Source of the DNA: Candidatus Accumulibacter contiguus
GTDB taxonomy: Bacteria > Pseudomonadota > Gammaproteobacteria > Burkholderiales > Rhodocyclaceae
Direction of reading: 5' to 3'
Assembly: GCF_012940005.1 (NCBI RefSeq)
Contig: NZ_SPMX01000025.1
Span: forward strand, 1-64,000
DNA length: 64,000 nucleotides
In this document: positions 30,501 through 39,959 of the stretch, in pieces
Layout: each line of letters opens with the position of its first letter
Numbering within the stretch: position 1 is the first letter of the stretch
Translations under genes and position numbers: made by a program
Notes under the pieces: model-generated
The model's input: the letters and a program-made list of their open reading frames with translations, nothing else
Databases searched by the model: none
What the model was told of the DNA's origin: nothing

Positions 30501-31472
30501 GCGCGCGCCAATGCGACCGGACATGTGCTCGAGTTCGAGTGCCGGCAGATCCGTTGCCAGGCGCAGATTGACCGCGTCGAGCGAAAGGTCCGCCGTCAGT
30601 TCCTGCAGACTACCCGCAGCAAAGCCTGCCCAGGCGCGCACGGCGCCGCGGCCATATGGCAAGGCCAGTGGATAATCGATCCAGGTTCGCCAGACGGCCA
30701 GATCAGCATAGTCGATCTGGGCGAAGAGCTGACCTTTCCAGGAAGCCAGGTGCGCGCTATCCTTGCCTTGAAAATCGCCGCGCAGGTCGATCCTTGACGC
30801 CAGTTCGGCTGCTGGCAGGGCAGTCAGGCCGAAGCGGTGCTGGCGCCCATTGTTGTCGAGAGAGAGGTTCACGTCTTCGAGAATCAGCGGTGGCGCATCG
30901 CGCTGCGCGTCCTCCCAGAGCACTGTTGCGCCGTTGATGCGAATTCGCTTCTGGGCCAGCACCCAGTCTGCGAAACCGCTGTCGCTGTCCGGTTCGGCGA
31001 TCGCAATTCCCGCGACAAACAAACGCCCGTCGCCATCGCGCCGCAGATGCAGCTTCGGCTCGGTGATCCGCAACAGGCGCAGCCGCAACTGCCGACGTGG
31101 CAGCGACGACCACGAGAGAATGCTCTCGACGCGAGTAAAGCTCAGTGCCGGTTGTCCCAGCGCATCGGCAATGCGCACATCGGAGAGGATCAGGTCGGGG
31201 TTGATTCCCTGCCAGCTGGCCTCGATGCGTCCAATGCCGACCGACAGGCCAAGCACCTGGCTGAGCTGGCGCTCGATTGCCGGCCGATAACTCTCGATGT
31301 TCGGCAGGATCAGATAGCGCAGCGCCAGAACCAGCAGCACAAAAGCAAAATACAGCAGCCACAAGGCACGCACCGTGATACGCCCCAGCAAACGCAGCTT
31401 CGGGTGCGAGATCACTGGCAGCAGAAAATGCAGGCGATGGTAGACCGCCGGGCGCAGTTCGTCCTGATGCAT
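27525..31472 (-). CDS. yhdP: YhdP-family AsmA-like phospholipid transport protein
   Basis: YhdP is an AsmA-like bridge protein that helps move phospholipids between inner and outer membrane. This 1315-residue protein has one N-terminal membrane segment ('ALWLLYFAFVLLVLALRYLIL', about 30-50), then 'IERQLSQVLGLSVGIGRIEASWQGINPDLILSDVRI', a large periplasmic beta-rich groove, and a C-terminal AsmA_2/DUF3971-like part ('LDASKGQFLKLDPGAGKLLGLISLQGLPRRL'). The length (about 1270-1330) matches. ATG 31472 is preferred; the frame extends further upstream, but into the divergent glnE. It begins the yhdP-nit-tldD operon and diverges from glnE across about 160 bases. Confidence 0.9.
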   Translation of the reverse strand: MHQDELRPAVYHRLHFLLPVISHPKLRLLGRITVRALWLLYFAFVLLVLALRYLILPNIESYRPAIERQLSQVLGLSVGIGRIEASWQGINPDLILSDVRIADALGQPALSFTRVESILSWSSLPRRQLRLRLLRITEPKLHLRRDGDGRLFVAGIAIAEPDSDSGFADWVLAQKRIRINGATVLWEDAQRDAPPLILEDVNLSLDNNGRQHRFGLTALPAAELASRIDLRGDFQGKDSAHLASWKGQLFAQIDYADLAVWRTWIDYPLALPYGRGAVRAWAGFAAGSLQELTADLSLDAVNLRLATDLPALELEHMSGRIGARFAATGISLDGRRIELLTRAIEGDSPAAAIHIEPTDFHVEWQRPAATGSALRGSATAGTLELGPLAKLAAYLPLDAGSRKLLNDFAPRGRLSDLRASWQGDAEGLRTYSLKSRFDGLALKPAGHFLGVTGLSGSFEASEQGGAVQLRSQQVSIELPDVFPESSIALDTLNAQAKWKISKGRLDAELARAEFAGPDAAGIAQGSYRKHAEGPGSIDLTATLSRADARAVWRYLPAAINVDARHWLRDALKAGAASEAKLILKGDLANFPFLDRKQGQFLVTVKAQGVTLDYGTGWPVISGIDADLRFEGTGMLVMARRGTILGARLTETRAEIPDFDAPVSTLKVKGRADGETSEFLKFIRQSPVANQIDHFTDSMSASGKGHLNIALEIPLAEARLAESRIDGTYTLLANEVNVDPALPPLRQVNGSLQFSEKTLRVPEINAQLFGGQVRITGGSQDGKVLVIAEGTLAVDDLRRRAELAMLDKLSGSTTYRAELRVRKREVELLLDSNLVGVASTLPAPLGKSAGENLALHFETTPLPTGTMRATEAIRREQLRASIGNVFGMQMVRRKQGDEAIPERAAIMIGRPLASLPERGFNVGISVPTLDVGYWQELLQSSGKEPGSASGLPVSVDLKADEVILLGASYTRVSVGVSGATSQWRGTVQSDQAVGSFVWDGSGTGKLKAQFKKWRRPEKVSKDAEPGEALKNLPALDIVVDDFTVGDHRFGRLDVQAHNDGGIWRLDKIELLNPHARLSGSGQWQISAANRTQLDFTLECSDVGKLLDRLGYAGAVRAGSATMQGKIGWNGAPDRLDYATLSGDMQLDASKGQFLKLDPGAGKLLGLISLQGLPRRLSFDFGDIFSDGFAFDSIHGKMTVSSGLMHTQRLQIDGPAAHVVMRGDADLKNETQHLKVTVQPELGSSAALGVAVINPLAGIATLLADKILQGPLNKVFAFDYLVTGKWDDPKVQKISRSATPVPTPDLPFPANPDRSTQ

Positions 31473-31629
31473 CAGATGCAGCCGGCGCAGCGAGACTTTT
31501 GCATACAGTCGGTGGGCGTCACTAGAATGTCGGGGTACCTGGTCAGACAACCCGTGATTGTAACGGCTTTGCCGTGCCTGATCAGTGCCGGTAGTGCCGG
31601 ACCGGCCGGCAACCCCCTGCGAGAGAAGA

Positions 31630-34371
31630 ATGGACACCATCAGCAATCATCCCACCGGCGCCAGCGTACTGGCACCACCCTGGCAGGCGGCGCAGACGCA
31701 CAGCCGCTACCTGCGCGATCTGCTCGCCGTCCGCCCGGAGATCGCCAACTGGCTCAAGGAACACGCCACCTCGCCACTCACCGCCCGGCAAATGACCGAC
31801 TTTCTTGCCTCCGCCGCACCGAACAGCGACGAGAGCCTCAAACGCGCCCTGCGCCAGTTGCGCCAGCGCGTGATGGCGACGCTGATCGTCCGCGACATCG
31901 GCGGTGTGGCACCCTTGAGCGAAGTCGTCGAAAGCATGACCCAGCTCGCCGATGTCACCACCAACTTCGCGCTCGGCTTCGTGCATCGGCAATTGTGCGA
32001 GCTGTTCGGCGAACCGCTCGACAGCCATGGTGAGGCTCAGCGGCTGCTGGTTGTCGGCATGGGGAAACTCGGCGGACGTGAACTCAACGTCTCGTCCGAC
32101 GTCGATTACATCTTCGTCTACCCCGAGGAAGGACAGACCGCGGGCGGTCAGCGACGCATTGACAACTACGATTTTTTCCTGCGCCTCGGCAAGCGACTGA
32201 TCGGCACCCTCGGAGATCTCACCGGAGACGGTCAGGTATTCCGCGTCGACATGCGCCTGCGCCCCAACGGCGACTCCGGGCCGCTGGTCGGCTCGCTCGG
32301 TTCGCTCGAAAACTATTTCATTACGCAAGGCCGCGAATGGGAACGCTACGCCTGGATCAAGGCCAGGGTCATGAATGAAGGCGTCAATCTGCAGCAAGAA
32401 TGGCGCCAGGCGTTGCAGGACAGCGTACGCCCCTTCGTCTTTCGCAAGTACCTCGATTTCGGCGCCATCAACGCGATGCGCGATCTGCACGCACAGATTC
32501 GTCGCGAGGTGGCCAGAAAGGACATGGCCGAGCACATCAAACTGGGTCCTGGCGGCATCCGCGAGATCGAATTCATGGCGCAGGTCTTTCAACTGATTCG
32601 CGGCGGCCGCGAGCCGGCCCTGCAGATCCGGCCGACCTTGCAGGTCCTCGCGCTGCTCGCCGAACGTCAGTTATTACCGGTCGAGACCGAGCGGGAACTG
32701 GCGGCTGCCTACATGTTTCTGCGCCGTCTCGAGCACCGTCTGCAGTATGTGCGTGACGCCCAGACGCACCGGCTGCCGAGTACCGAAGCAGATCGCCTGC
32801 AGATCGCCGAGTCGATGGGGTTTGCCGACTGGCCGGCCTTCATGGCGACTCTCGACGCCCATCGCGCAACCGTTGGCCGGCACTTCGAGCTGGTCTTTTC
32901 GGAACCTGAAGAGGGCCGACACCCGCTGGCCGGAATCTGGGAGGAGGCAATGGCTGGCGACGAGTCCATCGAATGTCTGTCAAATCTGGGGTTTCGCGCG
33001 CCGCAGGCGCTGCTGCAACGTCTGCAGAGCTTTCGTCAGAGCGGCCGCTACCTGCAACTGCCGGCGAGCAATCGCGATCGCCTCGACGCCCTCGGCCCAC
33101 GCTTGCTCGATGCCGCTGCAGCGACGACGACGCCTGACGCCACCTGGCAGCGCGGCCTCGATTTCCTGGATACGATCAGCCGTCGCGGCGCTTACCTGGC
33201 TCTCCTGCAGCAGTATCCACAGGCGCTGAGGAAACTCGCCGAACTGATCGGCAGTTCAGCATGGGCTGCCGATTACCTGACCCGTCACCCGATCCTGCTC
33301 GACGAACTGCTCGATTCGCGCATTTTCGATGTCAGCACCGACTGGCAGCGCTTCCGGCAGGATCTGCAGGCGCGCCTAACGCAGCACGTCGGCGACGTCG
33401 AGCGCGAAATGGACATCCTGCGCGAAGCCCATCACGCACAGGTCTTTCACTTCCTGGCCCAGGACATCGCTGGTCTGCACAGCGTCGAACACCTCGCCGA
33501 CCGGCTCAGCGAGCTTGCCGACATCATGGTACAGACGACGCTGGAGCTCTGCTGGCAAACGCTGCGGCAGCGACATCCGCATCCCGAGCGGCGACCGCGC
33601 TTCGCGGTCATCGCCTACGGCAAGCTCGGTGGCAAGGAACTTGGCTTCGCTTCGGATCTCGACCTGGTCTATCTGCACGACGATCCGGAACCCGACATCG
33701 GCGAACTTTACGCGCGTCTGGGGCAGCGCATGAGTACGTGGATGTCAACCCAGACGCCGGCCGGCATGCTCTTCGAAGTTGATCTGCGTCTGCGCCCCAA
33801 CGGCGATTCGGGAATGCTCGTCTGTCCGATCGAAGCCTTTCGCGACTATCAGTTGCAGCATGCCTGGCCCTGGGAACACCAGGCACTGACGCGCGCCCGC
33901 TTCTGCGCCGGTGACCCGGCGGTCGGCGCACAGTTCGAAGCCATCCGGATAGAGATCCTGCGGCAGCCGCGCGATCTCGCCACCCTGCGTGACGAAGTCC
34001 TGGGCATGCGCAAGCGCATGCTCGATCAACACGCCTCGCGCAGTGAAGAAGACTTCGACATCAAACATGATCGCGGCGGTCTGATCGATGTGGAGTTCGT
34101 CGTCCAGTATCTGGTTCTCGGCCATGCGCACAAGCACGCCCGACTTTGCGGCAACCTGGGCAACATCGCACTGCTCGGAATTGCCGCCGAACTCGAGCTG
34201 ATCCCGGTCGAACTCGCCGCACCGGTGCAGAGTGCTTACCGCGAGTTTCGCCGCATGCAGCACGCCTTGCGGCTCAATGCCAAGCGTCGGGCGCGCGTCG
34301 AACGCAGTTCGGTCAGTCGCCGCATCGAAGCCGTTCGCGCACTCTGGGAGCGGGTATTCGCCACGCCGTGA
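31630..34371 (+). CDS. glnE: Bifunctional glutamine synthetase adenylyltransferase/deadenylase
   Basis: GlnE adds AMP to, and removes it from, glutamine synthetase under control of PII. The 913-residue protein has two nucleotidyltransferase domains. The N-terminal deadenylase domain shows 'GMGKLGGRELNVSSDVDYIFVY' and 'RVDMRLRPNGDSGPLV'; the C-terminal adenylyltransferase shows 'AYGKLGGKELGFASDLDLVYLHDD' and 'EVDLRLRPNGDSGMLV'. Each is followed by a GlnD/PII-uridylyltransferase helical domain ('LGPGGIREIEFMAQVFQLI', 'HDRGGLIDVEFVVQYLVL'). Both G-G-x-E-L metal motifs are intact. ATG 31630, with GAGAGAAG just before, is chosen over an upstream alternative. Confidence 0.96.
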   Translation: MDTISNHPTGASVLAPPWQAAQTHSRYLRDLLAVRPEIANWLKEHATSPLTARQMTDFLASAAPNSDESLKRALRQLRQRVMATLIVRDIGGVAPLSEVVESMTQLADVTTNFALGFVHRQLCELFGEPLDSHGEAQRLLVVGMGKLGGRELNVSSDVDYIFVYPEEGQTAGGQRRIDNYDFFLRLGKRLIGTLGDLTGDGQVFRVDMRLRPNGDSGPLVGSLGSLENYFITQGREWERYAWIKARVMNEGVNLQQEWRQALQDSVRPFVFRKYLDFGAINAMRDLHAQIRREVARKDMAEHIKLGPGGIREIEFMAQVFQLIRGGREPALQIRPTLQVLALLAERQLLPVETERELAAAYMFLRRLEHRLQYVRDAQTHRLPSTEADRLQIAESMGFADWPAFMATLDAHRATVGRHFELVFSEPEEGRHPLAGIWEEAMAGDESIECLSNLGFRAPQALLQRLQSFRQSGRYLQLPASNRDRLDALGPRLLDAAAATTTPDATWQRGLDFLDTISRRGAYLALLQQYPQALRKLAELIGSSAWAADYLTRHPILLDELLDSRIFDVSTDWQRFRQDLQARLTQHVGDVEREMDILREAHHAQVFHFLAQDIAGLHSVEHLADRLSELADIMVQTTLELCWQTLRQRHPHPERRPRFAVIAYGKLGGKELGFASDLDLVYLHDDPEPDIGELYARLGQRMSTWMSTQTPAGMLFEVDLRLRPNGDSGMLVCPIEAFRDYQLQHAWPWEHQALTRARFCAGDPAVGAQFEAIRIEILRQPRDLATLRDEVLGMRKRMLDQHASRSEEDFDIKHDRGGLIDVEFVVQYLVLGHAHKHARLCGNLGNIALLGIAAELELIPVELAAPVQSAYREFRRMQHALRLNAKRRARVERSSVSRRIEAVRALWERVFATP

Positions 34372-34642
34372 ACAGCGCGCTTGGCATCCTGATCCGTGGT
34401 TGCAAGAAAACTGATGGGTATCAAGGCGCAGGGCAGATCAACGCAGCGGTGGGGGCGGCGGAGTGCCAAGCGGTGGCGGTGTCGATTGGCGCACCCACCG
34501 TTCAAAGGCTCACGCGCCACGAATGACTGGGAACTGTGGGACAGGATCGACATCAGACACTGTGTTGCCGCCGGCAGTTTCTGGTACGCTTCTGGCGAAA
34601 GAACCGGAGGCGTCAATAACCAACCTGAATCAGGGTGCGATC

Positions 34643-36581
34643 ATGCCACAATTTCCACGAAGCGCCATTGGCAACCTGGCCGAACTGGAGGAAGGGCAGA
34701 TCGCGCTCTCGGGTTTTGTCGTTCAACATGACAAAGGCTTGTATGTTCGGCTCTCGCGACTCGAATCGGCGACGGCTTTTGCCGACTTCGTCAATCGCGT
34801 GATCGCGACAGGCCTGTACTTCCGGGGGCTTGATTACCCGCAGTTCCTTGCCCTGCTTTTCGACAATCCCATCGGTAGTCGCGACGATGCTGGCAAGGAA
34901 GTTTTTCTGGCTGCCGACATCACGAGTTTCCGACCGGAACGTCAGGCGCTCTACAAGGCTTGCCGGATCACGCCTGGCGAGGCGGCCTATCTGTTCGAAC
35001 CGCTGTATTGCGAAGCGCAGAGTGATCCGGAACTGCTCGATCAGGGCGACCATCCTGCGCGTTCTGCCAAGGGGCAGCAGCGCTTCGAGACACGCATTTT
35101 CCTCGACATCGACGAATTCATCGCCGCTGCGTGGGCGAAGGGAGTGCGTTTCGGGATCGACGTCGCGGCGGTGCGCGAAGGCATCGAGCTCGAAAAGCCG
35201 GAACTGCGGGTGGTCGCTCGTGACCGGCCATACGTCCCCGGCAAGGATGCCGAAATCGTCGAGCTGGCTCCCGGGTTGCACCGCAATAACGCACCGCGGC
35301 GGCTGCTTGGCGACCGGGTCGATCTGTGTCAGTTCGAGACGCGTTACCCTCAGGTCGCCGCCGGTCTCCGTCTGATAAAAAAAAATCCCGCGCCAGGCCG
35401 GCGTGGACGGGCGTGACATTTCCGGCATTGCGCTGCCGGCATCGCAACCCAAGGATTTCGATCTGCAGAAGCTGGCTGGCCCCGGCACCCATGTCAGCCG
35501 GGAAAAGGATGGCGAATTCCTGCTGGCGTCGGTATGCGGCTTTCTCAATATCGATCTGCGCAGCAATCAGTTCTCCGTGACCGATAAAATCGTCAGTCAT
35601 GAAGGGGTGAGCGTACGCACGACCGGCGACCTCCTGTTGACCGGCGAGGAGTATGAGCAGTACGGCGAGATCCAGGAGAAGCGCATCGTCCGCTGCCGCA
35701 GCATTACCGCTTACGCCGATGTTTTCGGCAACATCCTTTCCAGCGGTGGGCTCGTCTGCCTGAAACACAATCTGGTCGGCGGGAGCGCCAGCAACGATCA
35801 AGGGGACATCTTCGTCGAAGGACGGGCTTCCGGATCGACGCTGATTGCGCAACACGGCTGCATCAATGTGCAACGCGCAGACAACTGCTTGATCCTGGGT
35901 CGCAAGGTGGTCGTCGGGCAGGCGACCAACTGCGATATCGTTGCCGAAGAATTGACTGTCGAGGTTGCGGAAGCCTGTGCCCTTGCCGGCAGGAGCATGC
36001 ACCTCGGCGTCGCCCGTTCGCGCCGGGAACTTGAAAACGTATTGCTGGTGTTACTGCCCGACCTGTCGTCTTATGAGGCAAGGATCGCCGCCCTGCAACT
36101 GCAGCGTGCCTTGCTCGAGAAGGTGATTACCGAATCTCGTACCAGGATCGATGCCTTGCGTGGCGAGAAAGATGTGGCCAGATACCTGCTGGTCGGCGGC
36201 AAGTTGCGTCGCCATGAACTGACGCTGAACGCGGAACAGCAGTTGAGCTGGCGCCGACTCTCGGAACTGGTCGCACCGGCCCTGCGGACACTCTCGCAAC
36301 TGTCTGATCTGGTCAAGGAAAAGGATGCGGAGTGGCATGCGCTGGAAGCACAAATCAACGAGGTCGTCGCTGCCCGAGATCAGTCCTGCAACGGTCTGGC
36401 CTGTACCGTCGAGCGTATCGAAGGGGAGACGCGCATCCGTGCCATGTTGGTCCGATTGGCTGATCCGCCGCTCACCGATCTGCCACACAAGGATTTGAAA
36501 GCGCGCCTGCGGAAAACCGATGCGGCGACCAAACGGCTTTTCAGCGGCTCGACCGGGCGCTTTTCCTGGGTTTACAGTTGA
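34643..36581 (+). CDS. FapA-family (DUF342) protein, frame broken at an A9 run
   Basis: DUF342/FapA proteins are cytoplasmic, beta-helical proteins of unclear role linked to envelope or motility regulation. The first part (ATG 34643, 'MPQFPRSAIGNLAELEEGQI') runs to 'GLRLIKK'; the second starts at 'GVDGRDISGIALPA' and includes the repetitive beta segment ('ITAYADVFGNILSSGGLVCLKHN') and a long C-terminal coiled coil (about 430-560). The frames meet at nine A's (35377-35385). With eight, the sequence reads '...LIKKIPRQAGVDGRDISG', the conserved FapA join, giving 645 residues. The gap after glnE (34372-34642) holds nothing I can identify. Likely a single gene with an artefactual insertion. Confidence 0.82.
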
Positions 36582-36611
36582 TCACCAACGAACGATGATG
36601 TGGTCTGCCTG

Positions 36612-36704
36612 AGGCGTCGGTTCTTGCTCCGTGACTACTACTTTTACTGTGTGGACGAGGACTTTGGTCCGTTCTTCCTGAAGTTCTGCTCGTACTTTCC
36701 GTAG
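36612..36704 (+). pseudogene. Remnant of an uncharacterised protein gene
   Basis: A 30-codon open stretch without a start, 'RRRFLLRDYYFYCVDEDFGP' continuing 'FFLKFCSYFP' to a TAG at 36702, matches a piece of a widespread uncharacterised family in which 'DxDFGPFFLKFCSYFPY' is a conserved motif. Nothing before or after continues the homology, so this is a gene scar between the FapA-like gene and a composite repeat. I recognise the motif but not a function. Confidence 0.45.
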
Positions 36705-36720
36705 TCGAGACTGGCCGGGC

Positions 36721-36926
36721 TAACGGTCATGACTTTTCCAGACACCCCTGATCATGAAAGTCATGACCGTTTCCCTCCCTTGCAGGGCGCATTCCGGCTT
36801 GCCCGCCGGAATCGTTCGATGGGCGCAGAGCATGCTCTGCGAATTCCCCATCTCACCCCCCGACCCCTCCTACGCGAGGTGGGGGGGGGAGGTTCGCGAG
36901 TCGCTGACGCGATTTTCACATTAACG
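36721..36926. repeat. Composite palindromic repeat, modules A-D-B-C
   Basis: Module A (36721-36772) is followed by an extra module D (about 36778-36850) made of two hairpins: CATTCCGGC...GCCGGAATCG and GCAGAGCATGCTCTGC. A poor B module (36855-36893) and C (36894-36926, GAGTCGC-tga-cGCGA, ending TTTTCACATTAACG) complete it. The same A-D-B-C order recurs near 45.1 kb. The remaining intergenic DNA (36927-37112) holds no gene. Confidence 0.82.
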
Positions 36927-37112
36927 TCGGAATCGACGGTCTGCATTGTTGAGCGGGCAGACCGGTGAGTTCGGGAACGTGACCGGCGTCCGGTCCCGGG
37001 TAGCCAGCACTCATAATTATGTATTTCGCCAAAAAAGCCAAGGCGTTCTGGTGTAGAATTCCTTGCCAGCTACGAAGCCTTGCCATGCTCGCAAATCCCC
37101 CCAGGACCATTG

Positions 37113-37664
37113 ATGCCGCTGCCTCCATCCTCTGCCCAACGCACCCGCATGCATGTCCGCAACATTCAACTCGATGGTTACAAGCGGGATGATGCTCGCT
37201 GGGATATCGAGGCGCGACTGATCGACACCAAGGACCACGACTATCCGCTCTCGTCGGGTTTGCGGCAGCGTGGCGAAGCGGTGCACGACATGTGGGTGCG
37301 GGTGACCATCGACCATCAGATGAATGTTCTCGACGCCGTGGCCTGCACCGATGCCATGCCTTACATGGGCTACTGTGATCGGATCACCCCGGATTACGCG
37401 CAACTGGTCGGTCTCAATCTCTTTCATGGTTTTCGCACGGCAGTCAAGAATCTGTTCCGTGGCACGCGCGGTTGCTCGCATCTCAGCGAGCTGTTGATGT
37501 TCCTGCCGACCGCAGCGCTGCAGACTTTTGCCAGTGACGTACTCGATAACGACGATAGCGCGCACAAGCCCTATCAACTCGACCGTTGCCACGCACTGGA
37601 ATCGCATTCGGACGCAGTACGGCGCTATTACCCGCGCTGGTACCGTGGCCAGAAGCCCGGGTAG
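37113..37664 (+). CDS. DUF2889 domain protein
   Basis: A 183-residue protein of the DUF2889 family, which is common in betaproteobacteria and has no defined function. Characteristic segments are 'MHVRNIQLDGYKRDDARWDIEARLIDTKDHDYP', 'GEAVHDMWVRVTIDHQMNVLDAVACTDAMPY', the cysteine-containing 'RGTRGCSHLSELL' and a C-terminal 'ALESHSDAVRRYYPRWY'. The conserved His/Cys positions suggest metal binding, but this is not shown. ATG 37113 has an AGGA about 8 bases upstream; a TTG-started extension to 37080 is less likely. It precedes sucC by 57 bases on the same strand. Confidence 0.85.
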   Translation: MPLPPSSAQRTRMHVRNIQLDGYKRDDARWDIEARLIDTKDHDYPLSSGLRQRGEAVHDMWVRVTIDHQMNVLDAVACTDAMPYMGYCDRITPDYAQLVGLNLFHGFRTAVKNLFRGTRGCSHLSELLMFLPTAALQTFASDVLDNDDSAHKPYQLDRCHALESHSDAVRRYYPRWYRGQKPG

Positions 37665-37721
37665 GACGTCCTGCCTGTGGTTCGTTACGTTTCGCAACCT
37701 TAACTCAAGCAAGGAAAGCGC

Positions 37722-38882
37722 ATGAAAATTCACGAATATCAGGGCAAGGAACTCCTGAAGAAATTCGGCGTCGTGGTTCCGCGCGGGGTGTTCTGTCCGT
37801 CCGTCGATGATGCGGTCAAGGCAGCCGAAACCCTGGGGGGCAAGGTCTGGGTGGTGAAGGCCCAGATCCATGCGGGTGGTCGTGGCAAGGGCGGTGGCGT
37901 CAAGGTGGCCAAGTCGCTGGACGAGGTTCGCCAGTATGCCAGCCAGATCCTGGGCATGCAGCTCGTCACGCACCAGACCGGTCCGGAAGGCCAGAAAGTG
38001 CGCAGGCTGCTGATCGAAGAAGGCGCAGATATCCGTAAGGAGTATTACGTCGCTGCGCTGACCGACCGTGCGTCGCAGAAGGTGGCGATGATGGCATCCT
38101 CGGAAGGGGGCATGGATATCGAGGAAGTGGCCCACAAGACGCCCGAAAAAATCCTCAAGGTCTTCATTGACCCGGCGGACGGGCTGACCGACGCGCAGGC
38201 GACCGAACTGGCCACCGGCATTGGCGTTCCGGCCGAGTCCGTTGGCAAGGCGGTGGCGACGCTCAAGGGCCTCTACCAGTGCTACATGGAAACCGACGCC
38301 TCGCTGGCCGAAATCAACCCGCTGATCCTCGAAGGTAACGGCGACATAAAGGCCCTTGACGCCAAGTTCAACTTCGACTCCAACGCCCTCTATCGACAAG
38401 CCGAGATCGTCGCTTACCGCGACCTGGACGAAGAGGATCCCGACGAAGTCGAAGCATCCAAGTTCGACCTCTCGTATATCTCGCTCGACGGCAATATCGG
38501 CTGCCTGGTCAATGGCGCTGGCCTCGCCATGGCGACCATGGATACCATCAAGCTGTTCGGCGCCGAGCCGGCCAACTTCCTCGACGTCGGCGGCGGTGCA
38601 ACCACCGAGAAAGTGACCGAAGCCTTCCAGATCATGCTCCGAAATCCCAAGGTCAAGGGAATTCTGGTGAACATCTTCGGCGGCATCATGCGCTGCGACA
38701 CGATCGCCACCGGCGTCGTGGCAGCAGCCAGGGAAACGCATCTCTCGGTGCCGCTGGTGGTCCGCATGAAGGGGACCAACGAGGACATCGGCAAGAAGAT
38801 CCTCAGCGATTCGGGTCTGCCGATCATCACTGCGGATTCAATGGCTGATGCCGCCACCAAGATCGTTGCTGCGGTCAGTTAA
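37722..38882 (+). CDS. sucC: Succinyl-CoA synthetase beta subunit (ADP-forming)
   Basis: SucC and SucD interconvert succinyl-CoA and succinate with formation of ATP in the TCA cycle. The 386-residue subunit has the ATP-grasp fold with '[22 protein letters not shown]' (nucleotide binding), '[33 protein letters not shown]' and the C-terminal ligase domain '[22 protein letters not shown]' and '[19 protein letters not shown]'. ATG 37722 follows an AAGGAAAG. Ten bases separate it from sucD. Complete. Confidence 0.98.
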   Translation: MKIHEYQGKELLKKFGVVVPRGVFCPSVDDAVKAAETLGGKVWVVKAQIHAGGRGKGGGVKVAKSLDEVRQYASQILGMQLVTHQTGPEGQKVRRLLIEEGADIRKEYYVAALTDRASQKVAMMASSEGGMDIEEVAHKTPEKILKVFIDPADGLTDAQATELATGIGVPAESVGKAVATLKGLYQCYMETDASLAEINPLILEGNGDIKALDAKFNFDSNALYRQAEIVAYRDLDEEDPDEVEASKFDLSYISLDGNIGCLVNGAGLAMATMDTIKLFGAEPANFLDVGGGATTEKVTEAFQIMLRNPKVKGILVNIFGGIMRCDTIATGVVAAARETHLSVPLVVRMKGTNEDIGKKILSDSGLPIITADSMADAATKIVAAVS

Positions 38883-38891
38883 GGAGCCACC

Positions 38892-39785
38892 ATGTCGATT
38901 CTGATTAACAAAGATACCAAGATCATCACCCAGGGCATTACCGGCAAGACCGGGCAGTTCCATACCGAGAAGTGCCAGGAATACGCCAACGGCAAGAACT
39001 GCTTCGTCGCCGGCGTGAACCCCAAGAAAGCCGGCGAGAGTATTTTCGGCATTCCGATCTATGGCTCGGTCAAGGAAGCTGCTGCCCAGACCGGCGCGAC
39101 CGTCTCGGTAATCTACGTGCCGCCGCCAGGCGCTGCCGCAGCGATCTGGGAAGCGGTCGAAGCGGACCTCGATCTGGTCGTCTGTATTACCGAAGGTATC
39201 CCGGTGCGCGACATGCTGATCGTGCGCAACAAGATGCTCAAAAAGGAAGCCGCCGGCGGCAAGAAGACGCTGCTGCTCGGGCCGAACTGCCCCGGACTGA
39301 TCACTCCGGATGAAGTCAAGATCGGCATCATGCCTGGTCACATTCATCGCAAGGGGCGCATCGGCGTGGTTTCACGCTCAGGCACGCTGACCTACGAAGC
39401 GGTTGGGCAGTTGACCGAAATCGGTCTCGGCCAGTCGTCCGCGGTGGGTACCGGTGGTGACCCGATCAATGGCCTCAAGCACATCGACATCATGCGCCTG
39501 TTCAACGACGATCCGGATACCGACGCGGTGATCATGATCGGTGAAATCGGCGGTCCTGATGAAGCCGACGCCGCCGTATGGTGTAAGGCGAACATGAAGA
39601 AACCGATCGTCGGCTTCATTGCCGGCGTGACCGCTCCGGCGGGCAAGCGCATGGGCCACGCAGGTGCGCTGATTTCGGGCGGTGCGGATACCGCTGATGC
39701 CAAACTCGCGATCATGGAAGAGTGTGGCTTCAAGGTGACGCGTGATCCATCGGTAATGGGCAAACTGATCCAGTCGCTGATTTAG
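38892..39785 (+). CDS. sucD: Succinyl-CoA synthetase alpha subunit
   Basis: The 297-residue CoA-binding subunit has 'QGITGKTGQFHTEKC' (Rossmann CoA-binding), 'LLGPNCPGLITPDEVKIGIMPGHIH', 'GVVSRSGTLTYEAVGQL' and the active-site histidine in 'KRMGHAGALISGGADTADAK', which is transiently phosphorylated. AAGGAG precedes the ATG. It pairs with sucC and is followed by a clear Rho-independent terminator at about 39814-39844. Confidence 0.98.
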   Translation: MSILINKDTKIITQGITGKTGQFHTEKCQEYANGKNCFVAGVNPKKAGESIFGIPIYGSVKEAAAQTGATVSVIYVPPPGAAAAIWEAVEADLDLVVCITEGIPVRDMLIVRNKMLKKEAAGGKKTLLLGPNCPGLITPDEVKIGIMPGHIHRKGRIGVVSRSGTLTYEAVGQLTEIGLGQSSAVGTGGDPINGLKHIDIMRLFNDDPDTDAVIMIGEIGGPDEADAAVWCKANMKKPIVGFIAGVTAPAGKRMGHAGALISGGADTADAKLAIMEECGFKVTRDPSVMGKLIQSLI

Positions 39786-39813
39786 GGCGCCTGTGCTTGC
39801 CTGAAGTTCCGGC

Positions 39814-39844
39814 AAAAAGGGCAGACTCCGGTCTGCCTTTTTTT
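39814..39844 (+). terminator. Rho-independent terminator after sucCD
   Basis: GGCAGAC and GTCTGCC form a stem around a TCCG loop, preceded by a run of A's and followed by TTTTTTT, about 30 bases after the sucD stop. Confidence 0.88.
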
Positions 39845-39959
39845 GTTTGTACTGGGACTGTGATATTTGTCGGTAAAATCGCCACTGCAAGCTGTAAGCT
39901 GCTTGCGGCGGAGAGCCCGCACTGATCGTTTGATCCGAGGTTCCGGATTGGAGGCAACG

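Noticed and set aside
31585-34371. Long open frames on the opposite strand of glnE, gyrB, sucC and sulP
   Set aside because: These mirror genes with strong protein homology in the other strand, as expected in G+C-rich DNA, and have no homology of their own.
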